Of a stretch of DNA of 64,000 bases, positions 32,905-43,668 are shown in pieces. The position numbers and the translations under genes were made by a program. Under the pieces are notes generated by a model. The model did no database searches, was not told the DNA's origin, and was given only the letters and a program-made list of their open reading frames with translations. How positions within the stretch are numbered: position 1 is the first letter of the stretch; the number at the start of each line of letters is the position of its first letter. The stretch spans positions 620,001 to 684,000 of the forward strand of contig OOIN01000006.1 of the NCBI GenBank assembly GCA_900323505.1, read 5' to 3'. The DNA is from Ustilago trichophora (Eukaryota > Basidiomycota > Ustilaginomycetes > Ustilaginales > Ustilaginaceae).

Positions 32905-35027
32905 AGTGCTGATATTGCCGTCGTCAGAAACGGCGATCGACGCGATGGAGTATCAGAGGAGGAACGAGAAGCCGTGGTTACGAACGCAGCGGTTTGAGCT
33001 GTCGAATGCACGTTGTCGTCTTGGCGAGTGGCAGAGACGAGACGGCGACGATGTTGTGTAGATCGCGATATGCGGGCGCGAGCGGTGTTGTCAAGTCCTC
33101 GGTTGGGAAGGGTTCCAGTGGTGGTTGTGGGTTGCTATCTCGAGACGCAACGAAGTTGATGACGATCAAGGTCGAGAGCGAAGTCGATGACGAGATGTCT
33201 ATAGGATGTGCCGAAGCAAGCTGAGTGAGCGCACCGAGATGATTTCGGAAGAAGCCGCAGTCGAGACTGATGGCGGTGATGATGTCGATGGGGGAGGGAT
33301 TGCGTGTTTGGGCTGAGATGCGTATCTGGCCTCCCACCTGAATTGATCGAATGGTGGGCGCGTCGGGAGTGTCGGTGGAGGAAACACGCGAGCCGTGAGG
33401 AGTGAATTGGACACGGAAGAGCCGATGATGATGATGATGATGGAGGAGAAGTATCGGCCAAGGGGGGAAGTTGTCAAAGACAGTAGTAGATTGAAGGTAG
33501 AGACGATTGCGATGCGACGAAATTGACAACGAGTTGCAATCTCGATAGCGCGAGATGTGGCTCGACGAGCGACAGCGGCAGGTAACAGCAGCAGCGAGCG
33601 AGAGAGGCTTTTGGGGAGGAACTTCGCGAACGGACATGAGACAACAGGAAGCTGCTGCTTCAGACAGCAAAATAGCAACAGCACGGAAATAACACACACC
33701 GACACAGACCACACACTGCCAGTAGACGGTACTGTATGTGTGTGTGTGTCTGTATCTGTGTGGCTTGACCGCTTTTCCTTTGAAGCTTCAAGGCTGTTGA
33801 CCAGTCTTCTTTGGCTTTGAGCGGACCGCGCCTCTGTGAGTTCAGAGAGCAGTAGAGCAGCACAGCGCGATCAGCAAACGGTCAATCCGAACGTTCTTTT
33901 TGAGAATTCAACACTCCCACACAAAGCACACGCAACTTGACCGCTCTGGTGCCCTCAAATTTAGCCAAATCGCGCGCTTGACGGGGCGCGTTGGTTGGTG
34001 CAGCTCTGTATTCTCAATTTTGAATTTCTGCCGTACGGAATACAAAATCGTTCACTTGGCCTGGCCACGAAAGGCTTTCCTCTCTCCTCTCCTCGCCGCT
34101 CTCCTTCTCTTGCCTGTCCTTTCGGACCGTCCGTTGTGCTGATCTCCCTTGAAGCGCAATTCAGACGCTTGCAGCACAAGGGGCAACTCATGACAAGAAA
34201 AGAGCTTCACGCGTGTTGCGCGTTTGTTGGACGAACAAGTAGTGCAACTGCAACAAAGCAACACACCAGACGTGGGACCTGTTGCTGGTTGATGCGTGCT
34301 AGCTCGCTGCGATACTGGACTGCACACACCGGACATGACTGTTTCACACAGGAGGGCTCAATATCCGTATTGCTTGAAGGCGGACCCAGTCTGATGCAGA
34401 CCAGCATTCGGTGCCACTGGGCGTCTTTCCCGGACTGAATCTTGCCTTGACGCCATCGCCATGCTCTCTACACATGCCAAGGAATGAGTCGCCGTGCGGG
34501 GAGAGACAAGTTCAAGAGAGTGATCTTGGCCAAGCAATAAGGTCAACAGGGTCCAGGGTTCAGAGCGTTCGGCTCACACAACTCCGCTGCCACTTTAGCT
34601 TGCCTTTGGCCGCCGCTTTCGCTTCATGTCCCCCTGCTCTCGACAGATCGGCGGTTCCACCACGAGCTTCCATCTTTGGCACAGCATGGTCGTGCCATGT
34701 GCTAGTCTCACACGATCCTTCAGCCAATGCTCTTCAAATTAATGTATGCTCATAGTGATCCGGTCGATCGCTGCTCTTGACAGCTTTCATCTATTTTTTT
34801 TAAAACATGCCAGAATAGCAAAGAGGAACATGCTCTCCTCTGCATTGGCATCCATTGTATTTCTCTGATGCACATGCTAGGCACCAGCGAAGAGCTTGGC
34901 ATTGAGCTCGTCGACCATCTTGCGCATCCTGTTTCCAAAAGCCACAAAGGCAAACGTCGCAAGTGTTAGCAGTCTTGAGATTCGGCTGACTGACGTACTA
35001 CCTGAATCCTTCTGGCAACAACGACAG
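32905..35027. other. Long upstream region of the PP2A subunit gene
   Basis: 2.1 kb without a recognised gene. It includes a (GAT)n run near 33424-33442 and a GT run near 33736-33748. A minus-strand stretch at 34878-34935 reads like the end of a coding exon after a CTAAC branch-like site and AACAG acceptor, ending in a stop, but no partner exons fit. The right end is directly upstream of the LamB/biotin relic. Confidence 0.4.
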
Positions 35028-35667
35028 CCGCACGGAGCCCTCTACTTTTACCTCAAAAACTCACGAAGCCACTGTGTTGCTGCATACAGGGCTATTAAGC
35101 CTCTAGGTGTCCCTGTATGTGAGCATTGTATCACATATGTGTCGAAAGACTTGGATCTGTACTGAAGCTCTCCTCTTTGATTGCGCCGATCAGATGGATT
35201 GGGCGGAACTGCGCACGAAGAAATAATCAACGAGCTTGGAGTGCCGTTCGTTCCCGAGCTGTTTGTAGACATCGAGGATAGCAAAGAGGGAGCGCTGATC
35301 AGAGAGCGCTCTGGCCAGCTCTTGGTAAGCATCTCCAGTCACCTTGACATGCAAAATGGCAAAGGAAAGTGGAAGAGGCAGAAAAACGCAAAGCTGCCGG
35401 TCAAACCGGTGGCTCTGATCAAGATAGTTTGACCCTGGAAGACTTTGCCAATGATCCAACAGCGATTTTTATCACCTTTGGCTTGGCTGCAAACGTGTGG
35501 AAGGTGCTAGTGAAGAAGAGAGATGCGGTGGACCGGAACAAAAAGTGGCCATGCTTGAAAATGGAAATCGATGTTGTGGCTCCAGAAGGTTGTACATCAA
35601 GGCTGTACTCAAGCCACCGGGAAGCAGTGTCAATCCTGGAGATGCCACCTTGGTTGCTGGTCAGTAG
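35028..35667 (+). pseudogene. Decayed LamB/YcsF-type gene fused by deletion to the end of a biotin-carrier gene
   Basis: Plus-strand 35028-35118 encodes P-H-G-A-L-Y-F-Y-L-K and ends G-V-P-V-Y after splicing. A 75-nt GTGAGC...CAG intron leads in phase to 35194, which encodes G-L-G-G-T-A-H-E-E, then V-P-F-V-P-E-L-F-V-D-I-E. This is the core of LamB/YcsF proteins (PxpA, 5-oxoprolinase subunit A). From 35354, in another frame, a helical linker leads into L-A-A-N-V-W-K-V-L-V-K-K, the start of a biotinyl/lipoyl carrier domain. The biotin site appears as C-L-K-M-E-I-D-V-V-A-P-E-G. A further one-base shift then continues as Y-I-K-A-V-L-K-P and G-S-S-V-N-P-G-D-A to a stop at 35665-35667. The N-terminal LamB part, the carboxylase/AHS part and two reading-frame connections are missing. 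I infer two adjacent genes, or one multidomain gene, collapsed by deletion. Confidence 0.7.
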
Positions 35668-36114
35668 ATACGAGGTTCGTCGCCTCCCATACGCCCATGC
35701 ACATGTTGATTGTTCATGTTGCGAGATTCGAAAACTGCCAAATCGTCATATCATGATTGCCTTTTAATCGCTACCATGTGCGATTGGGGCTCAGTGGAAG
35801 ATTTGCAAAGACGTCGAGTGGTGTCCTGCGCGGCGTGATGCAACGGAGATTGTAAAAGGCAAAAGTGTCACAGGACATCTTGACTCGAATCCAGTCGATG
35901 CCGGGAGCGACACTCCCACCCGATGGCCGAGAGCCTTCGTGGACGTGATACATGGCAAAGCTGGCATTTAGTAAAAGAGGTAAAGAATGATACAAGTTGA
36001 AAGAGGAAGAGAAAAAAGGTGGATGGATATTGTTGAACCGTAATTGATCCCAAGATTTGCTTTGCTCTGCTCTGCTTGGCACGACACAGCGTCAACTTGG
36101 AGTTGGATAGAGTC
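35668..36114. other. 3' flank of ERV14 and of the LamB/biotin relic
   Basis: 447 bases lie between the relic (+) and the ERV14 stop (-). No recognisable coding sequence was seen. Confidence 0.5.
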
Positions 36115-37021
36115 TTACTCGGTATCGGCAATAAGAGCCAAGATCATGCGGTACAAGTAGTAGAAGAAGCTGACCAGATAGAAACCGAGTTTGATAAAGC
36201 ACTGCTTTTTGTGTGCCGAAAGAGTGCGGAAGATTTCTGTAGCGTCGAGGGTGTGATTCTTGTTCATGACCTTGTTGACGTTGAAAGCTACGAGGGGAGC
36301 GTTGAGGAGGAAAGCTAGCCATTGCCCGCTGAGCAAGAAGAAGACGGTGAGGACTGCGTGTGCTGCCATTTCGGGGAGGATAAACTGTCATTGTTGAGCC
36401 GAAGAGATGAAGATAATGTCAGAATGCGTTGAGAAGAAAGCAGTGGAATGGAGTTTGAGCACATTGGCGGTGGGGGGGTTGAGGCGGACATACCTGGTTA
36501 AGCTTGTTGCAAAGGTCGATAGGGTTGATGTAGTCGCATTCGAGATCGGAGAACATAATGATCTGTTGGGAGGTAGAGAGGGCGGATGAGCGGCAGCGAC
36601 ACGCATTTCATGTAGCAGTGTGGCGATTTGGCAAGGTGAAGTGAATTTGGAGGGGTCAGCTGTCTGTGCAAAGTGGTCTAGGGTTTTGGTGCGAGGTGTT
36701 GGGGCACGTACGAAGAAAACCATGGTGAAGAGCAGGACCGCCGAAAGCAGCACCGACAGGAGGAAGAGCCATCCTGCGATTTTCGAGCAGCATGATTATG
36801 TGAGAGGTTGTGAGGATGCGGTGTATCACAGTGTCGTTGCCATGTTGACGATAAAGGGACAGAGGATCGATACACAGATTCGTATTGACGAGTTCAGAAG
36901 AGAAAAAGAGATCAGGTATGGACGTAAGTATGTGCCAGCATGAGATTTTATGAAATCAGCTGTAGGCATGGCATCGTCTTGGACAGCATGCGTTGTTGTG
37001 AGACGTACCTTCTCCCGACAT
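36115..37021 (-). CDS. ERV14: Erv14/cornichon family ER-export cargo receptor
   Basis: A COPII cargo receptor that helps membrane proteins leave the ER. Four coding exons on the minus strand are 37009-37021 (only 13 nt), 36712-36773, 36494-36562 and 36115-36384. They use GTACGT, GTACGT and GTATGT donors and CAG acceptors, with phases 1, 0 and 0. The product is 137 aa, the family's usual length. Three hydrophobic segments are seen: G-W-L-F-L-L-S-V-L-L-S-A-V-L-L-F, then H-A-V-L-T-V-F-F-L-L-S-G-Q-W, then F-Y-L-V-S-F-F-Y-Y-L-Y-R-M-I. Between the first and second is the conserved luminal stretch D-L-E-C-D-Y-I-N-P-I-D-L-C. N-A-P-L-V-A-F-N matches the family. The order and spacing of all blocks support the spliced model. 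It is divergent from TSR4. Confidence 0.94.
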
Positions 37022-38327
37022 CTTGACAAAGAATTACTTGGGGGTTGCAGGTTATCGAAGCGGGGGAATCGTTTTTGTTGAGCTGGTGCTATTCGAAATG
37101 TCACCGATGGTATGTGAGTCGAGTGAGCGAGCGAGAAAGTTTTGAAAGCGTGACGTCGATCGTACGTGTGTGCTTGTGCAAATACGATGCCGATGGAATG
37201 ATGGTGCGAGGGCTGGAAGATATCGTCAAGACAAAAGAATGAGAGAGTCAAAGCTGAGATGATGGAATTTGCGGTTCGGTGCGCTGAGAGGGCTACCGAA
37301 TCAAATGTGGAGAAATTCGTCAGAGCGTCAGAGACAGCGACAGAGAGATTGGCGGCCGAATTTACGCGTGAGAAAGGGAAAAGCAACAAGGTTCTGTGAT
37401 TGGACTGCAACTGCAAAAGATGCTGTCAGAAGAAATCGTATGCTCACACCCTTGCACAAAAGCCAACGACAACAGCAGACCCTTCTTTGGGAAAGTGATG
37501 TCGATCAAGGTCTCACTCTCTTTTCCTCTGTATCTTAATAGCTCACTTGCATGTCGTGAGCAGCTCTGTTCAGTGGTGTGAATGAGTGCTGTCCACACTC
37601 CTCCCAAATACGAAAGACAACCACCGGATTGAAATCTAGCAGAGAGTGGATGTTGTCCCAAGCTCACCACTGCCTGCTAGAACCTTTTCTTCTTCCTCTT
37701 CTTTTCTGGGCACAAGGCCTTTGGTGATCGATTGATTTATTTCCGAGTTGTGAGATCGACGTCGACTTGCGCCCAAAATATTTTTCGCAGAAAAAGAAAA
37801 ATCCCGCAGCTTTTTCTTCTTCGCCAGCATGCTCTGCTCGTGTGTCGTCTGTCTGGCCAATTTTTTTTTTAATTTTTTTTTCCAGGCCAAAGAGGTCAGC
37901 TCTGACAGCTTCACCTTCTTTCTTCTTCTCTTCATCGATCCCCTTTTTACCCATATACCCGTTCTGAGACTTGCCGTTTCAGAACACTCGATCACCCCCA
38001 CATAATCACATCGTACGTATTCTCAGCCTCTTCCCCCATCATCGCCGTAATCCAGCAGCCTCGCCCTACTGCCTTCCCACTCCCATTCAAATGATGACAA
38101 AAACTAGATGACGAGTCTTAGGGTCCCAGTATAAACGGGAGGCACGTTGACCACTTCGGTGCGAGACGCCTGTGGGATCTCAATGCTTATAACCCTAGGC
38201 TACCTACTCCTGAAACCCTCTCATCCCCCCCCTCGACACCCAACACCGTCTTCCCTCCTTCTTGACTTCGAAAAGAATTTAGTGAACTGACTCTTGTTGG
38301 TGTCGATCTGTCATGATGCAATTTTAG
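37022..38327. other. Bidirectional promoter region (ERV14 / TSR4)
   Basis: 1.3 kb between divergent genes. It contains T-rich stretches (37861-37881) and a short perfect-looking hairpin-rich segment around 38140-38200. No further gene was recognised. Confidence 0.45.
38313..38327 (+). promoter_or_regulatory. Possible four-codon upstream ORF abutting the TSR4 start
   Basis: ATGATGCAATTTTAG ends directly before the TSR4 ATG, with no base between. It either acts as an upstream ORF that lowers or couples initiation, or the TTTTAG is the 3' end of a leader intron. The sequence alone cannot decide. Confidence 0.4.
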
Positions 38328-40221
38328 ATGCCACGACCACCCTCTGACGACGCGTATGACTCGGATTCCGGCTCCGAGTTCGAAGCCTCCGATGTTCAAC
38401 TCGGCCTGGCAGACGGCCCGCTTGAAGGCGATGACGAGGCTAACCCTCTCGTCTCTCGCATCGGTGGGCGCGCTGCTTGGCTTCCCATGAACAACAGCCC
38501 CTCCCAAAACGTGGCAGAATGCAACTCGTGCAAGCAGCAGATGCAGCTTCTCGTCCAGATCTTTGCGCCTCTCGTCGAATCTCCTTACGACCGATGCCTC
38601 ATGGTCTGGGGCTGCGCCCGACCCGCCTGCCAGCGAATGGATGTCTCTTCGTAAGTCTCCCTCACCTCTCTCCCTCGATTGTGATATTAAGTGGTTTTTG
38701 TGTGTATGTTTGAAGCGGGGCACAGGATTAGTATCAATTTCTTCACTTGACGCCCCTTCGGGCTCTGAAAAGATTTACAACTTTGACAAACGAGCTTTTT
38801 AACAATGATGCCCTCCTCACACATACACACACACGCAAGATCGCTCCTCTCTTTCGTCGTCGTTTTCCTCCAAAAGATGAAGGTTCCTTTCAACTGACCT
38901 CTTCATCTTTTCCATTGCTTCCTGCTTTCATGCTGGCGATATCAGTCTGCGCGCCATCCGCACGCTCAAATTCAACCGTCGCTGGGCGGCCAAGTTGGAA
39001 AAGCAAAAGGCGAAGCGTCTCGAGCGCGAACAGGCTAAGAAGGAGCGCGAGGCTGCTGCTGCCAAGGCGAAAGCGGAGCAAGAGGAGAGGGCAAAGATCA
39101 ACCCTTTCTCTGCTCCTGCTGGCGGCGCGAACGGTGGGCTGGGAGGGATGCTGTTTGGCGGCGCCGCGGATAATCCATTTGCCGCCCCTGCTCCCACCTC
39201 TGCCCCTGCTCCCGTTGCGGAGGTCACCACCGCCGCTGACGACGAAGCCCAAGACGAATCCGATTACTCGGACGAGGAAGAATCGGAAGACGAGGAAGAA
39301 TCCGAAAGCGAGCGACTCGCTGAAGAACTAGCCCTCAAGTCCGATCTCGCCGCCACCTCCTCCACCCCGGAATCGGCCTGGGTCGAGTTCAGCACCCGCT
39401 ATCCTCCCCTCTATCTCAATACCATCCCAGAGCCCTCCTCCTCCTCCATCTCCAAGAAGCTGTCCAAGGAAGAAGCAGCAATGCTCAAGACCGCCTCAGC
39501 ATCCGGCGCCCTAACCACCGACCCTTCTGCCGACGATGCCGATCTCAAAGGTTTCGCCAAAGAAGGCTACGAGAAAATGCTCCTCGACGGCATCGATGAC
39601 ACATTCGAACGTTTCCTCAAGCGTGTCTCTGTCGAACCACGACAGGCTGTCAGGTACGAATTTGGTGGAGAGCCCGTGGCCTTCCATGCCAAGGGTAAAG
39701 TCTATGATCTTCTATGGCCCAAACAGAAGAAAGTTATAGCTGGCGAAGGAGTATCTGTCACTAAGGGACAATTCAAAGCTGCTGCTGGCGCCGATGCTGG
39801 CGAGAGGCAATTCAGCCCACGTGCTGTTCCGCCTTGTCCACAGTGTGGAAGCGAGAGGGTATTCGAGGCTCAACTGATGCCCAATTTGATCAACCTTCTC
39901 AAGGCGGATCAGATTCAGGCAGCCGATGGGACGCTCGCCCCCGATTCCAGCAATTCCGCCACTACCGCAGGAGATGACGAGGAGGCCAAGCGCAAAGCAG
40001 CCATTGAACAGGCTCTTGGTCGCCGTCTCCCTTCCTCTGCATCCAAAAAAGGTGCCGATGGAGAAGTCACTTTTGACGCAAGAACAGGCTTGGTCTGGAG
40101 CACGGCATTCGTTTTCACCTGTGCCAAGGACTGCTGTATTGCCGATTCCGGCGCCGCTGACGGAGATGCGGAGTGCTGGAGAGAGGAGCTTGTTTTGGCT
40201 CAATTTGAGGACGAACAGTGA
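38328..40221 (+). CDS. TSR4: Tsr4/PDCD2-family ribosome assembly chaperone
   Basis: PDCD2/Tsr4 proteins escort newly made uS5 (Rps2) into 40S ribosome assembly. Two exons, 38328-38650 and 38946-40221, join across a 295-nt intron (GTAAGT...CAG, phase 2) to give 532 aa. The N-terminal half of the TYPP/PDCD2 fold begins V-Q-L-G-L-A-D, then S-R-I-G-G-R-A-A-W-L, a C-N-S-C zinc pair, L-V-Q-I-F-A-P-L and W-G-C. Exon 2 starts with R-A-I-R-T-L-K-F-N-R. A long Glu/Ala/Ser linker follows (about 150-265). The PDCD2_C region includes Y-E-F-G-G-E-P-V, C-P-Q-C-G-S-E-R-V-F-E-A-Q-L-M-P and a C-terminal cysteine pair (C-A-K-D-C-C). The linker is longer than in yeast. A CA-rich repeat lies in the intron. Confidence 0.9.
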
Positions 40222-40477
40222 CCACCTCTGATCCTTCCTCACCGTCACTCCGTCTTTGCTGCCTTTGATCTCTTCCTATTTTCCATCGCACATTGCTGCA
40301 CATCATGTACTCTTTTGATCTCTGTATTTGTACCCCCCAATCCCTGCATTATCACTTTAGCATATTCATACTTTATAGCATTGTCTTTCTTAGCATCCTT
40401 CATCCTTGTTTGTGCTGCTGGCCTGTTTGGTTCCGCTCTGGCACACACACATCCAAACGAGGAAGATTTTTGATCGA

Positions 40478-40525
<48 letters not shown>

Positions 40526-40548
40526 GCTGAGAAAACACATGTGTAACT
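40222..40548. other. Convergent 3' region between TSR4 and the SLC45-type transporter
   Basis: 327 bases hold a CA run (40441-40450) and a T45 tract (40480-40524) that ends 24 bases before the transporter stop codon. There is no other gene. Confidence 0.6.
40480..40524. repeat. T45 homopolymer tract
   Basis: 45 consecutive T on the plus strand (A45 on the coding strand of the adjacent minus-strand transporter), starting 24 nt after that gene's stop codon. It is the longest homopolymer in the window. Confidence 0.9.
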
Positions 40549-43248
40549 TCAATGCATCAACTCCTCTTCCTCCTCGTCGTATTCTCCATCATACTCGCCC
40601 GCAAGCCTCTGCACAGAATAGTAGCGTCTTCGTCTCTCGCTCAGCGTCAACGGGACAAATCTAGTCGTCAATGCTGCCAAAATAGCCATAGCTCCACCGA
40701 ACCTCAACACCCAAATGGTTCCTTCTGCGGGATTCACCACCACACCTCCACCATATCCACCATCTCCACCATGTCCTCCATCCACATTGCTAGCGAGACC
40801 ATACGCCAAGGGAGTCAAAGCATTCAAAGGCTGTCCGAGAACAAGATGTATCCGCCTCGTGGACGAGTGTACGGCGCTAAAGATCAAACTTGCGATAATG
40901 GCCACGATAAACTGGGGTGCAACGATGGCTAGATTGTGAATGCCGAGGATTGTTCCTGCACCTCCGGTGTGATGATGTTGGTGGTTGCTGTGGGAGGCCG
41001 TGCTGTCGGCGTATGAGTAGCTGCCGCCGTTGCGAGTATGCGAGTGGAAGGGCGATTCATCGAGCGAGTCTGTGCTGCTACGGGTGAGCGTGTACGGAAG
41101 CGGAGCGCATTCGACGAGCGATGCTCTGATTCGATCTCTTGCACCTTGTTCCCCGGCGGGATGACTCGGTCGTCGAAGAGGCGATGCGGCGTGTGTGTGT
41201 GGATCAATGTATTTGAACCCGCTCCCACCACCAGGACTGAGAATCCCATCTTCTACCTCACCCCCAGAAGAGCGACCTCGACGCTTCCTATCCACCTCAG
41301 CTTCAACCCTCCTAGCTCGCGTACGGGCAGGACTCCAGTGATCCCCTTCAAACTCAAACGGACTTTCCCCATCCTCTGCCTCCCTTACAAACTCTCCCAC
41401 CATCGCAAAAGGTGCCCATGCCGCGATACTCCACGGCACCCCTACGAGCGCTATCACCACCGTGGCCTGGTGGACGGTACTCGCCCATGCCGTACCTACC
41501 AACATCAATAAGGCAAAGAAGATCGAGGCCAAGGTCCAAAACGTTCGCAGAGTCAACCCTTGAGTTAATCCGCGGAGGATGCGTTTACCCCGTGACAGGG
41601 TATCTTCGGTCTCAGGATCGAGCGTTTGCTGCTGCGATTCGGATGAATGAACATCGAGCCGAAGTGGTGGTGTCGGTGAGTCATCTTCTTCCTCCTGATC
41701 CTTGTTTCGCGGTGCTTTCTCTCCAGCGAGTGCAAGATACGGCAAAAGCGCAGCAGAGATGAGACTGACAATGGCAAACAGAAGCATGGCGAAAGATCCC
41801 TGTTCCGCATCCTTGTCCGAGCTCTGCCTGCTCTCATCACCATGATCTTTATACAAGTCGTGTTTCTGCTCCCGCCTGAGGTAGCGCTCGTACTGTGCGA
41901 TCTGGAGCACATACGTCGTAGAGTAGAAGAGGAAGGGGAACCATCCCATGAAGGCGAATAGCTGCACGAGGCATACTCTTCTCACCGATCGAGGGAGGCG
42001 CCTGATTGCGTGCCAGACGTCATCGACGGTTTCCTTGACCTTGCGGAAGGTGGTCATGCACATGGATTCGCGGGTCTGGTGGTGGACGGCAAAGCGGCCG
42101 TCTGCAGGCGACTCGGAGATGAAGCTGATCGTAACGCTGACGCAGGAGATCATGGCGAGCAGCGAGATCATGGCAAAGCGGCGAAATTGTCCGCCTCCCA
42201 ACCAGCGCAATCCCTTCCAGCTGGCCAGATCGACCCAGCCGCACAGATAGCCCACTACATTGCCCGCGTGTGTCATTCGGCCCTGCCAAGCGTTGGCAAT
42301 GGTCTGCTGTTCCGACGGCGCAGTATCAAGAATAAGGGCACGGGAGGCCGCTTGCAAGCCGTTGAGCGCGAAATCGAGGATCCAGAATGCGATGACCGAA
42401 ATAGCCTGCGTGGTCGAGTGCACCAATTTGTGCCGATGTGGATCCCAGTCTGCCAGTCCGCCGCCAAAGAGGTCGACCAGCGCGGTTGAGATGGGCACAG
42501 AGTAGGCCAGCGTCAAGGTGGAGAGGGTGAGAAGGGATGCAGAGATGATCATGTACTTGCGACGGCGGAAGGAAGATGTGGAATGATCGGAGAGCGATCC
42601 GACGACCGGCTGGGCGATGAGGCCACTCAGCGGTCCAGCTAGCCATACAAGGCTGGTACTTTGCTCGCTCAGGCCGAGTGAGAGAAGGTACGGAGTGCCA
42701 TAGGCTAGCTCGAGAGTCCACGCTAGCTGAGCACCAGCAAGACTGAGTGTGAGGACGATCAGTCCAAGTCTCGTGAGTCTTGGCTCGCGAATGGAGAAGG
42801 AGGATGGGTTCGAAGTGTCTTCCAAGCCTTCGGGAAGCTGTATGCTACTACGCCTGTAGAGGCTAAAGATGCGGCGAGTGGAGATCCATCCGGCAACGGT
42901 GTGGATCCGGTTGCGAAGTCGATCCGTCACTGTACCTGGAGCATGGACTTGTGCCTCTGCTGCCTCGATAGCTCTCCTCAACCTGGCATTGCGTGCATCT
43001 TCGGACTCGGTGCGCCAGAGATGGAAGCCACTTCGCCTGCGAGGGTCGTCTGGTGAGGCGCCTTTGAGGGTCGAGCTAGGCTGATGACTGCGTAGAACAG
43101 GGTTGTGCGGCGAATTGAGCAGGTCGTCGAGGCTGACTGGCGCTTTTGGTGTATTGATACGAACACTTTCCGTGGTCGGACCAGACTGCAAGGTGGACTG
43201 TGAGCTGCTGCCAGGCTCTGTGGGCAGCGGCGATGATCTCGAGCTCAT
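40549..43248 (-). CDS. SLC45/sucrose-proton symporter-type transporter (S. pombe Sut1-like)
   Basis: A single exon of 899 aa with ATG at 43248. A ~140-residue disordered N-terminus precedes the first membrane segment (L-G-L-I-V-L-T-L-S-L-A-G-A-Q-L-A-W). The diagnostic loop motif follows: W-L-A-G-P-L-S-G-L-I-A-Q-P-V-V-G-S-L-S-D then R-R-R-K, typical of the sucrose/maltose branch of the GPH/MFS transporters. About 12 membrane segments are visible. Two large cytosolic insertions are unusual: one around 400-540, and one Ser/Gly/His-rich around 635-760 before the last segments. The C-terminus is acidic (E-Y-D-E-E-E-E-E-L). A proton-coupled disaccharide or related solute transporter is likely; the substrate is not predictable here. 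There is no intron, and an A45 tract lies just after the stop. Confidence 0.85.
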   Translation of the reverse strand: MSSRSSPLPTEPGSSSQSTLQSGPTTESVRINTPKAPVSLDDLLNSPHNPVLRSHQPSSTLKGASPDDPRRRSGFHLWRTESEDARNARLRRAIEAAEAQVHAPGTVTDRLRNRIHTVAGWISTRRIFSLYRRSSIQLPEGLEDTSNPSSFSIREPRLTRLGLIVLTLSLAGAQLAWTLELAYGTPYLLSLGLSEQSTSLVWLAGPLSGLIAQPVVGSLSDHSTSSFRRRKYMIISASLLTLSTLTLAYSVPISTALVDLFGGGLADWDPHRHKLVHSTTQAISVIAFWILDFALNGLQAASRALILDTAPSEQQTIANAWQGRMTHAGNVVGYLCGWVDLASWKGLRWLGGGQFRRFAMISLLAMISCVSVTISFISESPADGRFAVHHQTRESMCMTTFRKVKETVDDVWHAIRRLPRSVRRVCLVQLFAFMGWFPFLFYSTTYVLQIAQYERYLRREQKHDLYKDHGDESRQSSDKDAEQGSFAMLLFAIVSLISAALLPYLALAGEKAPRNKDQEEEDDSPTPPLRLDVHSSESQQQTLDPETEDTLSRGKRILRGLTQGLTLRTFWTLASIFFALLMLVGTAWASTVHQATVVIALVGVPWSIAAWAPFAMVGEFVREAEDGESPFEFEGDHWSPARTRARRVEAEVDRKRRGRSSGGEVEDGILSPGGGSGFKYIDPHTHAASPLRRPSHPAGEQGARDRIRASLVECAPLPYTLTRSSTDSLDESPFHSHTRNGGSYSYADSTASHSNHQHHHTGGAGTILGIHNLAIVAPQFIVAIIASLIFSAVHSSTRRIHLVLGQPLNALTPLAYGLASNVDGGHGGDGGYGGGVVVNPAEGTIWVLRFGGAMAILAALTTRFVPLTLSERRRRYYSVQRLAGEYDGEYDEEEEELMH

Positions 43249-43632
43249 CACGAACGAGGAGTATGCTTAGATTCGGAGCGATGTTGATTCGAGTAAAGTG
43301 AGGTCGGATCAGAGTGCGTCCATGGTTGTTCTTTCTTAGAGGAGGGATTGGACGCGAGGTCTTGAGTTGGGGCAGTATGTATGCGTAACAAGGTCCTTGA
43401 ATCGACCAGCGGCTCAAGGTAAGCGTGTTTGGCTGCCGGGTCGAGCTGCGCGTGATAATAGTCCAAAAGATGTATGCTATCTTTGAGGTTGCTTGGGATG
43501 GCTTAGCAGATGATGGAGCCTGCTCGCACTTGTCGATATGATGATGGTGGAAGTGGTGAGCTAGGAGGCATGCACTGCACCGTGCAGCCAGGTCAGGGTC
43601 TGAGTTTGTTGGCAAAGACGTCACTCTGCGCG

Positions 43633-43668
<36 letters not shown>

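Noticed and set aside
35190..35459. Minus-strand frame with a helical-looking C-terminus as a gene
   Set aside because: It is antisense to the LamB/YcsF-like segment, which has clear family motifs on the plus strand.
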